51,779 nucleotides of DNA from a virus, in IMG/VR virus record IMGVR_UViG_3300025860_001335, positions 1-51,779 of that record. One strand, 5' to 3'. Positions 14,067-22,378 of this stretch are shown one piece after another (the first letter of the stretch is position 1; every line of letters starts with the position of its first letter). The translations under genes and the position numbers were made by a program. Under the pieces are notes generated by a model. It saw only the letters and a list, made by a program, of their open reading frames with translations. It ran no database searches and had not been told where the DNA came from.

Positions 14067-14336
14067 TTATTCTGTTTTATTGGGGTTCTTTTTCCCCACA
14101 AAGATTTTTTCTAATCCCGCAATCCCAAAACAACCTAAAGTTATTATTAAAAACGATTCATATATAAACTCATTTATTACTAAGTCTTTACTAAAGTAAC
14201 CAGTAACTAAATCAGCTACCGCAAATATTACCATTACTGCAAATGACATAAACCCTATAACGCTTTTTTCGTTTATATCGTTGTTATCTTTAAATATATC
14301 TCTAAATGCCATTAATTTATCTTTAATATAGTTCAT
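14067..14336 (-). CDS. Small membrane protein with two spans, about 89 aa
   Basis: The ATG at 14336 gives MNYIKDKLMAFRDIFKD. The longer reading from 14369 uses a TTG inside the upstream leader and is unlikely. Two hydrophobic helices (about residues 27-46 and 56-78) flank a short loop (SKDLVINEF), and the C-terminus is basic. A late-motif copy lies 33 bases upstream at 14370-14378, directly after a strong terminator, so this gene starts a transcription unit together with the large barrel, spanin-like, endolysin and holin genes. The position and topology suggest a holin or antiholin-like function, unproven. Confidence 0.6.
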   Translation of the reverse strand: MNYIKDKLMAFRDIFKDNNDINEKSVIGFMSFAVMVIFAVADLVTGYFSKDLVINEFIYESFLIITLGCFGIAGLEKIFVGKKNPNKTE

Positions 14337-14369
14337 TATATAACATGATTTAGATGAAAACTTATTCAA

Positions 14370-14378
14370 TTATAAATA
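14370..14378 (-). promoter_or_regulatory. Late-gene upstream motif opening the lysis unit
   Basis: The coding strand has GTATTTATAATTGAA immediately downstream of the terminator at 14382-14410 and 33 bases before the ATG at 14336. A new unit beginning here argues that the motif is a promoter. Confidence 0.5.
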
Positions 14379-14381
14379 CAT

Positions 14382-14410
14382 AAAAAGGAGGTGCTGATGC
14401 ACCCCCTTTT
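14382..14410 (-). terminator. Intrinsic terminator after the 81-aa gene
   Basis: On the minus strand AAAAGGGGGTGC, loop ATCA, GCACCTCCTTTTT forms a stem of 12 pairs with one G-U pair and ends in a T run. It lies 26 bases after the stop of the 81-aa gene. Confidence 0.85.
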
Positions 14411-14436
14411 CAAAGTTTTAATAAATTATTTTTATA

Positions 14437-14682
14437 CTATTTATTAAGTACTCTTAATACCCATGCTTTAGCTAAATCCCAATTTCGTGTAGCAAATACA
14501 CCAAATGCAAACCCAGCATAAATTTTAAAACCAAAAGACCAAAGTAATAGACCTGCAACTAGACCTAATATACCTTCAATTCCATTACCTTCCAACCAAG
14601 ATTTTACTGCGTTGATTGTTTTTTTAATAGCTGAGATTTTTTCAACTACTACTTCTTTTTTAATTGCTTTTTTACGTGCCAT
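14437..14682 (-). CDS. Small membrane protein, 81 aa
   Basis: A very basic N-terminus (MARKKAIKKEVVVEKISAIKK) is followed by an amphipathic helix and two short hydrophobic segments (GILGLVAGLLLWSFGFKIYAGFAFGVFA). The gene stands alone between a late-motif copy 25 bases upstream (14708-14716) and a strong terminator 26 bases downstream, which suggests an abundant late product. Small basic membrane or virion proteins of this kind occur in many large phages. No family is recognised. Confidence 0.6.
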   Translation of the reverse strand: MARKKAIKKEVVVEKISAIKKTINAVKSWLEGNGIEGILGLVAGLLLWSFGFKIYAGFAFGVFATRNWDLAKAWVLRVLNK

Positions 14683-14707
14683 TTTTGTTAATTTTTATGA
14701 TTTACCC

Positions 14708-14716
14708 TTATAAATA
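14708..14716 (-). promoter_or_regulatory. Late-gene upstream motif before the 81-aa gene
   Basis: The coding strand has ATATATTTATAAGGGTA, 25 bases before the ATG at 14682 and just after the end of nrdA. Confidence 0.45.
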
Positions 14717-14718
14717 TA

Positions 14719-16434
14719 TTACCCATCACAAGATACACAATCTGCCATTCTACTTCCTAAATCTCCTTTAATAACTGAATCAGTTCTTAGGTAATAAAAT
14801 GTTTTAATTCCTAATTTCCACCCTTCTAAATGCACTTGATTAATCCATTTTGGTGAATCATTTACATCAAAAGATAAATTTAAAGATTGAGTTTGATCTA
14901 TATATCTTTGTCTTAGAGCTGCTTGTCTTACTAATTCTAATTGGTTTACTTCCGGAAATGTTAAAAATAATTCTTTTTCATCTGGTGTTAGAATAGTATC
15001 GGGTAAATTCATTACAGAACCCCCATCAACTAACATTTGATCCCACCATTCATCTTTATCTTCACCTTTTTCCTTTAATAATGCTTGTAGTACTTTATTT
15101 TTTCTAATAAATGTACCTTTTGCTCCATTAAAAGTATAAATGTTTGCTGGTAATGGTTCAATACCTGCACTGATACCTCCTACAATAACTGAATTTGATA
15201 CTGTTGGGGCAATTGCTAATAAGTGGGTATTTCTCATACCTGTACCTTTACACCATAGAGGTTCACCATATTCTTTAGCTAAATCCATAGATGCTTTTTC
15301 TGCTTTCCCTCTAATATCACTAAAAATAGTGTGAGTCCAAGCAGTTGAAGCAATTGAATTAAATGGTAAGCTTTTTTGTTGTAAAAATGAATGCCAACCC
15401 ATTACACCTAAACCTAATGCTCTACCTTTTTTGGCATGTTGGTGGGTTCTCCTTAACGAATCTTTACCATTAGATTTATCAATAAATTCTTGCATTACCC
15501 CATCTAAAAACCAAGTAGCTAATTCTACAGTATCTGTATCTTTCCACTCTTCATATTTAGCTAAGTTTAAAGATGATAAACAACAAATAAATGAATGCTC
15601 TTCATCTGTAAATAAAGTAATTTCAGAGCAAATATTAGTCATACTTACATCTAAATTATTTAGTCTATAGGCAATTGGGTTATCTTTATTAACATTATCC
15701 TTATACATAATATAAGGTTCACCAGTTTCCATTCTTGATTTTAAAACTGTAGCCCACCTATTCATTGATTCTGGGTCTCTAGCTTCTAATTTTCTCATAA
15801 ATGAATCACCTACAACAACACATTGGTGGAGATTTAAACACTGTCTGTTAGGGTCTCCTTTAGGTCTACGAATTTGTAAAAACTCATCTATGTCTCCATG
15901 CTCAATATCTAAATTAACGGATGCTGCTCCTCTTCTAACATTTCCTTGGTTAGTAGCTATAATAGATGAATCATAAATTTTAGCCCAAGGCACTACACCC
16001 TCACTTTTACCATTTCCTGTAATTTCTTCCCCACGTTGTCTAATGCGAGATAATGAGATTCCAACACCACCACCGGATGCTGTTAATTTCATTAGCTCTG
16101 CGTTTGTTAGGCCTATACCACGTATAGAATCAGGTGTATCAACACCAAAACATGAAATTGGTAAACCTCGATCAGTCCCCATATTTGATAATACTGGTGA
16201 TGCTAATCCTAACCAACCATTCCACATTATTTTAAAAAATTTATTAGATAATTCTGGTTTTTTAAGTCTTATAGCAGCTGCATTGGCTACTCTTTTATAA
16301 GCTACTCTTACGGTTTCCCCTGGGAGTAAGTATCCTTTGGAAATTGTAGCTAAAGATATTTCATCCATCCATTCTGGGTATTGCTTTCCAGCTTCCCAAT
16401 TACTATAATCTACTTGTAGTGCGTTATTTTCCAT
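14719..16434 (-). CDS. nrdA: NrdA, class Ia ribonucleotide reductase large subunit (no ATP cone)
   Basis: This 571-residue alpha subunit retains the catalytic set: PISCFG (C95), MTNICSEI (N267, C269 thiyl, E271), ICCLSSLNL (C284/C285), KTFYYLRT (the radical-relay tyrosine pair at 547/548) and the C-terminal shuttle cysteines in CVSCDG at the very end. It reduces ribonucleoside diphosphates together with NrdB. Cellular and T4 NrdA are about 750 residues. This protein starts at the core and lacks the N-terminal ATP-cone domain, so dATP feedback inhibition is probably absent, which would suit unchecked phage DNA synthesis. It begins four bases after the nrdB stop. Reduction by the phage thioredoxin is likely. 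Confidence 0.95.
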   Translation of the reverse strand: MENNALQVDYSNWEAGKQYPEWMDEISLATISKGYLLPGETVRVAYKRVANAAAIRLKKPELSNKFFKIMWNGWLGLASPVLSNMGTDRGLPISCFGVDTPDSIRGIGLTNAELMKLTASGGGVGISLSRIRQRGEEITGNGKSEGVVPWAKIYDSSIIATNQGNVRRGAASVNLDIEHGDIDEFLQIRRPKGDPNRQCLNLHQCVVVGDSFMRKLEARDPESMNRWATVLKSRMETGEPYIMYKDNVNKDNPIAYRLNNLDVSMTNICSEITLFTDEEHSFICCLSSLNLAKYEEWKDTDTVELATWFLDGVMQEFIDKSNGKDSLRRTHQHAKKGRALGLGVMGWHSFLQQKSLPFNSIASTAWTHTIFSDIRGKAEKASMDLAKEYGEPLWCKGTGMRNTHLLAIAPTVSNSVIVGGISAGIEPLPANIYTFNGAKGTFIRKNKVLQALLKEKGEDKDEWWDQMLVDGGSVMNLPDTILTPDEKELFLTFPEVNQLELVRQAALRQRYIDQTQSLNLSFDVNDSPKWINQVHLEGWKLGIKTFYYLRTDSVIKGDLGSRMADCVSCDG

Positions 16435-16437
16435 ATC

Positions 16438-17424
16438 TTAAAATATTGAATTAGCATCCCAATCTTGAACTCCTTTGGAATAGTTAGTAACTCGATTCGC
16501 AAAGAAATCTGTGTGTTGTTTACCACCTGATAGACTATCAAACCATTTCATTCTTTGTACTGCGTCTTTATCTATACCATTAACAATTGCGCCATATCCT
16601 AAATCACCCATTTTAGTGTTTACTCTATGTTTAATGAATGATACTAAATCATATTTTGGACATCCTTTTAAATCCCCCATTTCATAAACTTTATCAATAA
16701 AATCTAATTCTAATTTTAAAGATAATTTAGCTGCTTCTTCAATATCAGTTTTCAACTCTGGGGTGTTAAATTCAGGGTGTTCTTGCATTAAGGTTCTAAA
16801 TAGCCAACACCCAGCATTTGAGTGTAATGATTCATCTCTAATACTCCACTCAACTATTTGACCTACACCCTTAAGTTTATTATCTAATTTAAAAGATAAT
16901 AAAACAGCAAATGAAGAAAATAAATTAACACCTTCCGTAAATGCTGAGAATATAGCTAATGATTTAGCTCTTTCATGCCAATTAGGAGTACCATCATGTG
17001 AATCTCTTACTTTTGTTAAGGCATCAATTTTAGCCATTGTTGCTTCATCCTCTAAAAATTCGCTAAAATCATCTAACCCTAATTCTTCATTTAACAAAGA
17101 ATAAGCTTCAGCATGAATAGTTTCAAAAGCCCCAAATGTAACAGCCATTTTAATTATCTCAGGTTTTCTAAACCATTTTGTAACTAAAGTTGACCAATAA
17201 TCATTTACAACTGTTTCAGTTTGAGCGAATCCTTTTAATATAGTTCCAATTATATTTTTTTCATTCTCTGTTAAATTTTGTTTCCAATCATTAACATCAC
17301 TCATCATTGGAACTTCTGTATGTAACCAATGAGCTTGTTGTTGTTGTAACCAAAAATCTGATGCCTCCTGATATTCAAAAGGTTTATATACTATACGTTC
17401 TTTTAGTAGGGAAGTTTTTGCCAT
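16438..17424 (-). CDS. nrdB: NrdB, class I ribonucleotide reductase small subunit
   Basis: This 328-residue ferritin-like protein has the metal ligands in order: TETVVNDYW (E70 where many have Asp), FETIHAEAY (E101, H104 and radical tyrosine Y108), FTEGVNLF (E164) and IRDESLHSNAG (E198, H201). The tyrosyl radical residue is present, so a standard diiron-tyrosyl mechanism is possible. It generates the radical passed to NrdA. The gene lies six bases after the helicase stop and four before nrdA, showing one replication/nucleotide operon. Confidence 0.95.
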   Translation of the reverse strand: MAKTSLLKERIVYKPFEYQEASDFWLQQQQAHWLHTEVPMMSDVNDWKQNLTENEKNIIGTILKGFAQTETVVNDYWSTLVTKWFRKPEIIKMAVTFGAFETIHAEAYSLLNEELGLDDFSEFLEDEATMAKIDALTKVRDSHDGTPNWHERAKSLAIFSAFTEGVNLFSSFAVLLSFKLDNKLKGVGQIVEWSIRDESLHSNAGCWLFRTLMQEHPEFNTPELKTDIEEAAKLSLKLELDFIDKVYEMGDLKGCPKYDLVSFIKHRVNTKMGDLGYGAIVNGIDKDAVQRMKWFDSLSGGKQHTDFFANRVTNYSKGVQDWDANSIF

Positions 17425-17430
17425 TTATTT

Positions 17431-18795
17431 TTATTTATTTAATTCAAAAAATTTATTTTTTAATACTTGCTTATCAAAGGTATCAAAATCACCATAACCT
17501 TTATTTTGTGGGGTAGGTTCATCTGATTCATAGTCATCTGGATTGTAATCATGAACTTCGAAATGTCCTGTAGATGTATCAGCTTTTACACCAAATGTTA
17601 AACCATCCATACCATACCTATTCTTCATAATGTGAAATCTTCCTGTTCCATTTACCTTATCTTGTTTTTTTCTTGATAAAGACATACAAAAATCAGTAAT
17701 CATAATTTTATCATATGATCCTGCTGCTTTATCTCCTTCAATAACATCATCTTTTGCACCTGCACGATTTACTTGAGAAACTGACCAAATTGGTACATCT
17801 AATTCTCTAGCAAGTCCTTTAGTGCTTGTATAAATATCATCAATTTCCCCTTTACGATCAGCTGTTCTTTTCTTTGTTGAGAGAAGATCTACATAATCAA
17901 TTATAATTAAATCTGCTTTAGTTCCCAAATCTTCTACTTTACGAATGTGAGATTCAATTGTTGAAATTGTTGCTCTTCCTGTAGGGAATTCTTTGATAAT
18001 AAGTTCTCCAGGAAGTTGAGGTAAAATTTCTTCAATTTTATCTCGATTTTTAAGTACTTGGTCTACTGGGATTTTGCTGAAGAAAGCATCATATCTTCTA
18101 CCAACATACTGCTCGCCTAATTCAAGAGTATAATGTAAAACATTAAATCCCATCCTTACAGCATACCCACCTAAGGCAACTAATGACCAAGATTTACCAC
18201 CTCCTGGATTGCCAAATATAAGACCAAAATCTCCATTTCCCAATCCACCTTGCAATATGTCGTTGACATTTTCCCAAGGAGTTGGTAATGTAGTTCTTGA
18301 ATCTTCTCTAAAACGTGATTCGATATCTTTATTATATTCATGACCTACATTTTTATCGTTTCCTGCTTTTAATGCAGATTCTACTAGATATTTAATCCCA
18401 TCAAAATCCCCAGCCTTAAGTAAATCTACACTATTAAGTAAGGCTTTTTTTAATTGTTGATTTTTACAAAATGTTGAAAATTCTTCTTGAACATACTCTA
18501 AATCTTCATCAGATGATTCATATGCTGATTTGAGTTGTTCTCTTACTGATAGTTTTAATACTTCATTTTCAATTTTTTGAAGTTCTACCTTAAGGGTATC
18601 CATTGAAGGCGTAGTATGGTATTTATCATAATACCTAAGAATTTCATTAATAACCCATTGATGTGCTTGGTTATCAAAATATTCATCACTCAAAATATCA
18701 TGAATATTGGTTAAGAATTCTTTATGGGTTAAAAGTGAAGATAGTACCTTTATTTGGAAATGGTTTCCATATTGATTTAAACTGGTTAATGTCAT
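17431..18795 (-). CDS. Replicative DNA helicase (DnaB/gp41-like)
   Basis: This 454-residue protein has a helical N-terminal domain (1-150) and a RecA-type motor: Walker A FGNPGGGKSW at 194-203, an arginine-containing LELGEQYVGRRYDA segment, Walker B DLIIIDYVDLL at 295-305 and PIWSVSQVNRAGAKDD (DnaB motif 4). The C-terminus is acidic and basic in turn. It would unwind the fork as a hexamer. No primase domain is fused, so a separate primase must lie elsewhere. It is encoded downstream of the 5'-3' nuclease and upstream of nrdB. Confidence 0.92.
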   Translation of the reverse strand: MTLTSLNQYGNHFQIKVLSSLLTHKEFLTNIHDILSDEYFDNQAHQWVINEILRYYDKYHTTPSMDTLKVELQKIENEVLKLSVREQLKSAYESSDEDLEYVQEEFSTFCKNQQLKKALLNSVDLLKAGDFDGIKYLVESALKAGNDKNVGHEYNKDIESRFREDSRTTLPTPWENVNDILQGGLGNGDFGLIFGNPGGGKSWSLVALGGYAVRMGFNVLHYTLELGEQYVGRRYDAFFSKIPVDQVLKNRDKIEEILPQLPGELIIKEFPTGRATISTIESHIRKVEDLGTKADLIIIDYVDLLSTKKRTADRKGEIDDIYTSTKGLARELDVPIWSVSQVNRAGAKDDVIEGDKAAGSYDKIMITDFCMSLSRKKQDKVNGTGRFHIMKNRYGMDGLTFGVKADTSTGHFEVHDYNPDDYESDEPTPQNKGYGDFDTFDKQVLKNKFFELNK

Positions 18796-18810
18796 AACTT
18801 TTATTTTAAT

Positions 18811-19839
18811 TTATTTAATTTGCAATGATTCAAATATTTCCTTTACCCAAAAATTAACATTTCTTATCATTCCACCTAATTTATCTTCATTGTAGAATGC
18901 TACGAATTGATCAGGAAGATAATGATAATCATTAGTTTTCACAACCTGAGTGAGGTATTTTTTATCATTTTCATCTAACATTGGGTTAGATAAATCCATT
19001 ATTTTGTAATTCTTTTCTAATTCATCAATATGTTGAATTACCCTAGCATATATAACATTTTCCTTAAATTTTGATTCACAAATATTATAGATATCATCTA
19101 ATGATAAATCTCTTTCACTTAATTCAGGAAATAGTTTTCTTAGTTTCTTTTCACCTAACCCTTTAACTCCTTTTACTTTATCTGAATTGTCTCCCATTAG
19201 GGTTTTATATAAAATAAAATTATGAGGGGACATATTAAATTTTTCAACTACTGTTTCTTCAGTATAAAATTCCTTTTCCATAGGGCGATATACAATAACA
19301 TTTTTATTAATTAGTTGTAAAAAATCTTTATCTGAGGATACTATAAACACTTTATCTTCTGGTTTTTCAGGGATAATATCTGACAAATATGCTATAACAT
19401 CATCAGCTTCAACTTTAGGTAATGTTATAGTTTTAACAGGTAAAGTTTTTAGGTATTGAATTACCCTGACCATTTGATCCACTTTAGCATCATGTTCATC
19501 TTCTATATCATCAAAAGCTTCCCAATTAGTAATACGTTGTAAATCCCTACCTGATTTATATTCAGGGAGGAGATTTTTCCTAGCATTAGCTGACCCAGCA
19601 CCATCAAATATTACATAAACTTGAGTAGGATCAACTCTACGAATTTCAGCTCCTAAAGATCTAAAAAATCCGCCTAACCCCCCAATATGAACCCCATCGG
19701 GGTTTACCATATTCATCATTGCAAAGTTTCTAAAAAATAGATTTAATCCATCTATCATTAGAATTCTTTCCCCTTCTACAGTTTCTTCCCCATGCTCCTC
19801 AATATTGTTGAGGAGATTTAATAATTCCTTTTGTTTCAT
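18811..19839 (-). CDS. 5'-3' exonuclease / RNase H-type flap nuclease
   Basis: This 342-residue FEN-family nuclease contains MIDGLNLFFRNFA (first metal Asp), YVIFDGAGSANARKNLLPEYKSGR, KVEADDVIAYL, VFIVSSDKDFLQLI and LMGDNSDKVKGVKGLGEKKLRKLF (helix-hairpin-helix with metal Asp residues). This matches T4 RNase H and the 5' nuclease domain of bacterial Pol I. It removes RNA primers and flaps during lagging-strand synthesis, which fits because the phage Pol A-type enzyme here carries no 5' nuclease. It is preceded by its own promoter-like pair at 19862-19890. Confidence 0.92.
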   Translation of the reverse strand: MKQKELLNLLNNIEEHGEETVEGERILMIDGLNLFFRNFAMMNMVNPDGVHIGGLGGFFRSLGAEIRRVDPTQVYVIFDGAGSANARKNLLPEYKSGRDLQRITNWEAFDDIEDEHDAKVDQMVRVIQYLKTLPVKTITLPKVEADDVIAYLSDIIPEKPEDKVFIVSSDKDFLQLINKNVIVYRPMEKEFYTEETVVEKFNMSPHNFILYKTLMGDNSDKVKGVKGLGEKKLRKLFPELSERDLSLDDIYNICESKFKENVIYARVIQHIDELEKNYKIMDLSNPMLDENDKKYLTQVVKTNDYHYLPDQFVAFYNEDKLGGMIRNVNFWVKEIFESLQIK

Positions 19840-19853
19840 TGTGATTTTTTTAT

Positions 19854-19890
19854 ATACCCGGAATATACGAAAGATATCCCGGGTATCAAA
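19854..19890 (-). promoter_or_regulatory. Early-type promoter with palindrome before the nuclease gene
   Basis: The coding strand reads TTTG (19890-19887), 19 bases, TATATT (19867-19862). Inverted arms ATACCCGG (19854-19861) and CCGGGTAT (19879-19886) enclose the -7 box, a layout suited to a repressor site or RNA hairpin. No T run follows on the minus strand, so it is not a terminator for that strand. Confidence 0.5.
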
Positions 19891-19892
19891 GT

Positions 19893-20969
19893 TTATTGTG
19901 GCTCGTCTGTGTGAGATGTTATATCATGATATTCTTGATCTTCTTCTGCGATCTTGAAATCACTTCCACCTAATATAGCAGCCCATTCTTCTGCATGGTC
20001 TTCTTTATATTTCTTCAAATCTTTATCATTATCCAAAATAAACCCATGAGGTGTCATTACAAGTTTTCCTCTTGTTGTCATACCATTAATGTGGTTTTTA
20101 TCAACCTGAACATTTACACGTTTAGCAAATTCTACTTGTTTTCCTCCTTTAATAGCTTTTATTTTAGAAGTTCCAGCATTCATAATATTACCAAAGGTTA
20201 CAACAAATGTTGAATCAAACCACATAGCAAATCCACCTTTATTCATAAGTTTTGGTTTACCCATTGGTGATTCTGCTTTTGCTGTCCATACTTTATTAAT
20301 ACAAACTAAAGTATTAGTATATGGAGATGATTCTTTACGAGATAATGTAATGCGTTGGTTTACACTATTTCCAAACTGTGTTGACATTGCTCCAGCATTC
20401 CACTCATTATTATTTTTATTAGATTTAATAGACATTTCACATGGTACTGAACCAATTGAATCCCAAAGAAATAGTAAATCATAAGGTAAGTTACCATTTT
20501 TCTGCTCATCAATTAAATCAAGAATAAATCCAGAAACATCTTCAATTGAATGGATAGTTTCTCTGTCTACATAAATAAAATTACCATTATAATCAGTTAT
20601 TTCACCTGTTTCTTCATCAACAACTTCATTAACTTTTAAACCCATCTGTATAGCATGCTCCCAATTCCATTTCATCTCTGTAATGATAAAAACCGGAAGT
20701 ACTTTACGTTTTTGAGCTTCAACTGCTGTTTCTAATAGAGCTGTAGTTTTTCCAGTGTCAGAATGACCTCTAAGTAAAACTATATGACCCATAGGAATAC
20801 CAGGTACTGACGTTATTTCCTGGTATGCTGGTGATAGAGGAATCCATTCTTGATCCTTAAATTTAGCTTTGGATGTTAAACCTTTTTTAGATTTAAACCC
20901 ATCTAAGTTAAAATTTGCCTGTATTTCTGAGGAGACTGCCTCCGATAGTGATTTTTTCTTTCTAGCCAT
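19893..20969 (-). CDS. uvsX: UvsX/RecA-like recombinase
   Basis: This 358-residue recombinase has Walker A RGHSDTGKTTAL (residues 67-78), Walker B YDLLFLWDSIGSVP and an NxxW-type loop region WNAGAMSTQFGNSVNQRITLSRK, matching the core of T4 UvsX and RecA. It promotes strand exchange for recombination-dependent replication and repair. The N-terminal basic helix (MARKKKSLSEAVSSEIQ) probably mediates oligomerisation. It starts 10 bases after the SSB stop, and the two act together on single-stranded DNA. Confidence 0.92.
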   Translation of the reverse strand: MARKKKSLSEAVSSEIQANFNLDGFKSKKGLTSKAKFKDQEWIPLSPAYQEITSVPGIPMGHIVLLRGHSDTGKTTALLETAVEAQKRKVLPVFIITEMKWNWEHAIQMGLKVNEVVDEETGEITDYNGNFIYVDRETIHSIEDVSGFILDLIDEQKNGNLPYDLLFLWDSIGSVPCEMSIKSNKNNNEWNAGAMSTQFGNSVNQRITLSRKESSPYTNTLVCINKVWTAKAESPMGKPKLMNKGGFAMWFDSTFVVTFGNIMNAGTSKIKAIKGGKQVEFAKRVNVQVDKNHINGMTTRGKLVMTPHGFILDNDKDLKKYKEDHAEEWAAILGGSDFKIAEEDQEYHDITSHTDEPQ

Positions 20970-20979
20970 AAATTATTTA

Positions 20980-21822
20980 TTAAAACGGTAAATCGTCTGA
21001 TTTATTTTTATCATCTGAAAACAAATCATCAAATTGTGCGGCTTTTGACTTTTTAACATTGGTAGATGTTGTATCTAATGAGTAATTAGACTTTTTTTCA
21101 TCACTGTCAAACGCTACTGCAGGTTCTGAAGTTATTTCTCCTTCTTCTTCACTACCCTCTGGGGCTAACCATTCTTGAAGGGCTACTTTCATTTCATCAT
21201 ATGAAAGTGGTTTAAATACCTTCATTGGATCTGCTTGATCATTCATCAAACTTTCAACTAATGTAGCATCATCATGAAGTGGAGATGTTTTTAAAGATGG
21301 TCCAATTGATGTTTTATTATAAGGAGTACCTGTTGTTTCTGGTCCTACTGTAGATAGTTTAATATCTCTACCACCAGCAATATCAGTAAAATCACCAATT
21401 TCATCATCAGCAGCCATATTCAAAAATTCTTGATAAACTTCTTTACCAAACTGCCACAGCTTAACACCTTCATCTTCTTGCCCACGAATAACTACAGGAG
21501 CAAAAATACGTGTTTTTGGGTCTAATTTTTTAGCTAGTCTCCAATTTTCTCTATCACTAGTTCCACGAAGTTGTTTAGCAAATTCCATAATTGGATCTTT
21601 CTCACCCCAATTTGAAGGAGATGCCATTACTCGTTTACTACCAATTCCATAGTAGAATTTCATTTCCGTAAATGGAAAATCTTTGTTGTATTTGTTAGGT
21701 GCAACTCTAATTAGTTGTTTACCTACTGTTGGCTTCCAGAATAGTTGTTTTTGTTGACCTCCGGAACTGTTTGTCTGATTTTGAAAATCATTCAGACGCT
21801 TTTTAATTGCATTTAAATCCAT
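20980..21822 (-). CDS. gp32-like single-stranded DNA-binding protein
   Basis: This 280-residue protein has the order seen in T4 gp32: a basic N-terminal cooperativity segment (MDLNAIKKRLNDFQNQ), a core with FWKPTVGKQLIRVAPNKYNKDFPF, AKQLRGTSDRENWRLAKKLDPKTRIFAPVVIRG and LWQFGKEVYQEFLNM, then a long acidic Ser-rich tail ending KSDDLPF. The cysteines of the T4 zinc loop are not present. The acidic tip is the expected docking site for polymerase, helicase loader and recombinase partners and is nearly copied in the 45-aa protein at 8218-8355. A promoter-like pair precedes it. Confidence 0.88.
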   Translation of the reverse strand: MDLNAIKKRLNDFQNQTNSSGGQQKQLFWKPTVGKQLIRVAPNKYNKDFPFTEMKFYYGIGSKRVMASPSNWGEKDPIMEFAKQLRGTSDRENWRLAKKLDPKTRIFAPVVIRGQEDEGVKLWQFGKEVYQEFLNMAADDEIGDFTDIAGGRDIKLSTVGPETTGTPYNKTSIGPSLKTSPLHDDATLVESLMNDQADPMKVFKPLSYDEMKVALQEWLAPEGSEEEGEITSEPAVAFDSDEKKSNYSLDTTSTNVKKSKAAQFDDLFSDDKNKSDDLPF

Positions 21823-21859
21823 GTTTTATAACTTTTAATTTTAATTTAATAACTGTGTT

Positions 21860-21889
21860 AATATAAGAACTTCTTTTGGGTAAACCAAC
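21860..21889 (-). promoter_or_regulatory. Early-type promoter before the SSB gene
   Basis: The coding strand reads GTTG (21889-21886), 20 bases, TATATTAAC. The -33 box runs into TTGGTTTACCCAA, a short palindrome also present in similar form at the polymerase promoter. Confidence 0.55.
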
Positions 21890-22378
21890 CTAAAGTTCAA
21901 TAATCTTGAAAATCTTTGTTTTCAGTTGCTTTAATTCATCATGTTGGGTAAGAAGAACTGTGTTTCTGTAATGTTGCCAATCAATTGGGAATTTAGTATC
22001 AACTACTCCCCCATTTAATTTTTTAATTAATTCATTTAGGGCATTGATAGTATATAAAGTATTAGTATCTTTTTTCCTATGCACCATTATAGTATTAGGT
22101 GGTAATGAATTTCTATCTAAATGAGATATGTTTCCCTGATCTATGTTATATGTGCAAACATATTCATCATTACTTTTTATATGTAAAACAAATATCTTAT
22201 TATACATTATAGAATAACTAGATGTTATGTGGTCTAAAAGGCCATCTAATTCCTCTAAAGTTGTAAAGGTGCAAAATAATTTATTATTCAAATCGCTAAT
22301 GTTTAAGTTATCCAACTCCTGAAAGTCGTCTACCTTATACATATGCGAAGGTTTATTTAAAATTGTATGTGTTGCCAT
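21890..22378 (-). CDS. Hypothetical protein, 162 aa
   Basis: This soluble mixed alpha/beta protein has no signal, membrane span or recognised motif. Notable stretches are FCTFTTLEELDGLLDHITSS, KIFVLHIKSNDEYVCTYN and a C-terminal helix (HDELKQLKTKIFKIIEL). The first 26 bases overlap the end of the DNA polymerase gene, so it is translated from the same message and may be a polymerase accessory factor. That role is inferred from coupling only. Confidence 0.6.
   Translation of the reverse strand: MATHTILNKPSHMYKVDDFQELDNLNISDLNNKLFCTFTTLEELDGLLDHITSSYSIMYNKIFVLHIKSNDEYVCTYNIDQGNISHLDRNSLPPNTIMVHRKKDTNTLYTINALNELIKKLNGGVVDTKFPIDWQHYRNTVLLTQHDELKQLKTKIFKIIEL

Noticed and set aside
14337-14369. TTG start at 14369 for the small membrane protein
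   Set aside because: It overlaps the late-gene motif and the leader after the terminator. The ATG at 14336 gives a normal start.
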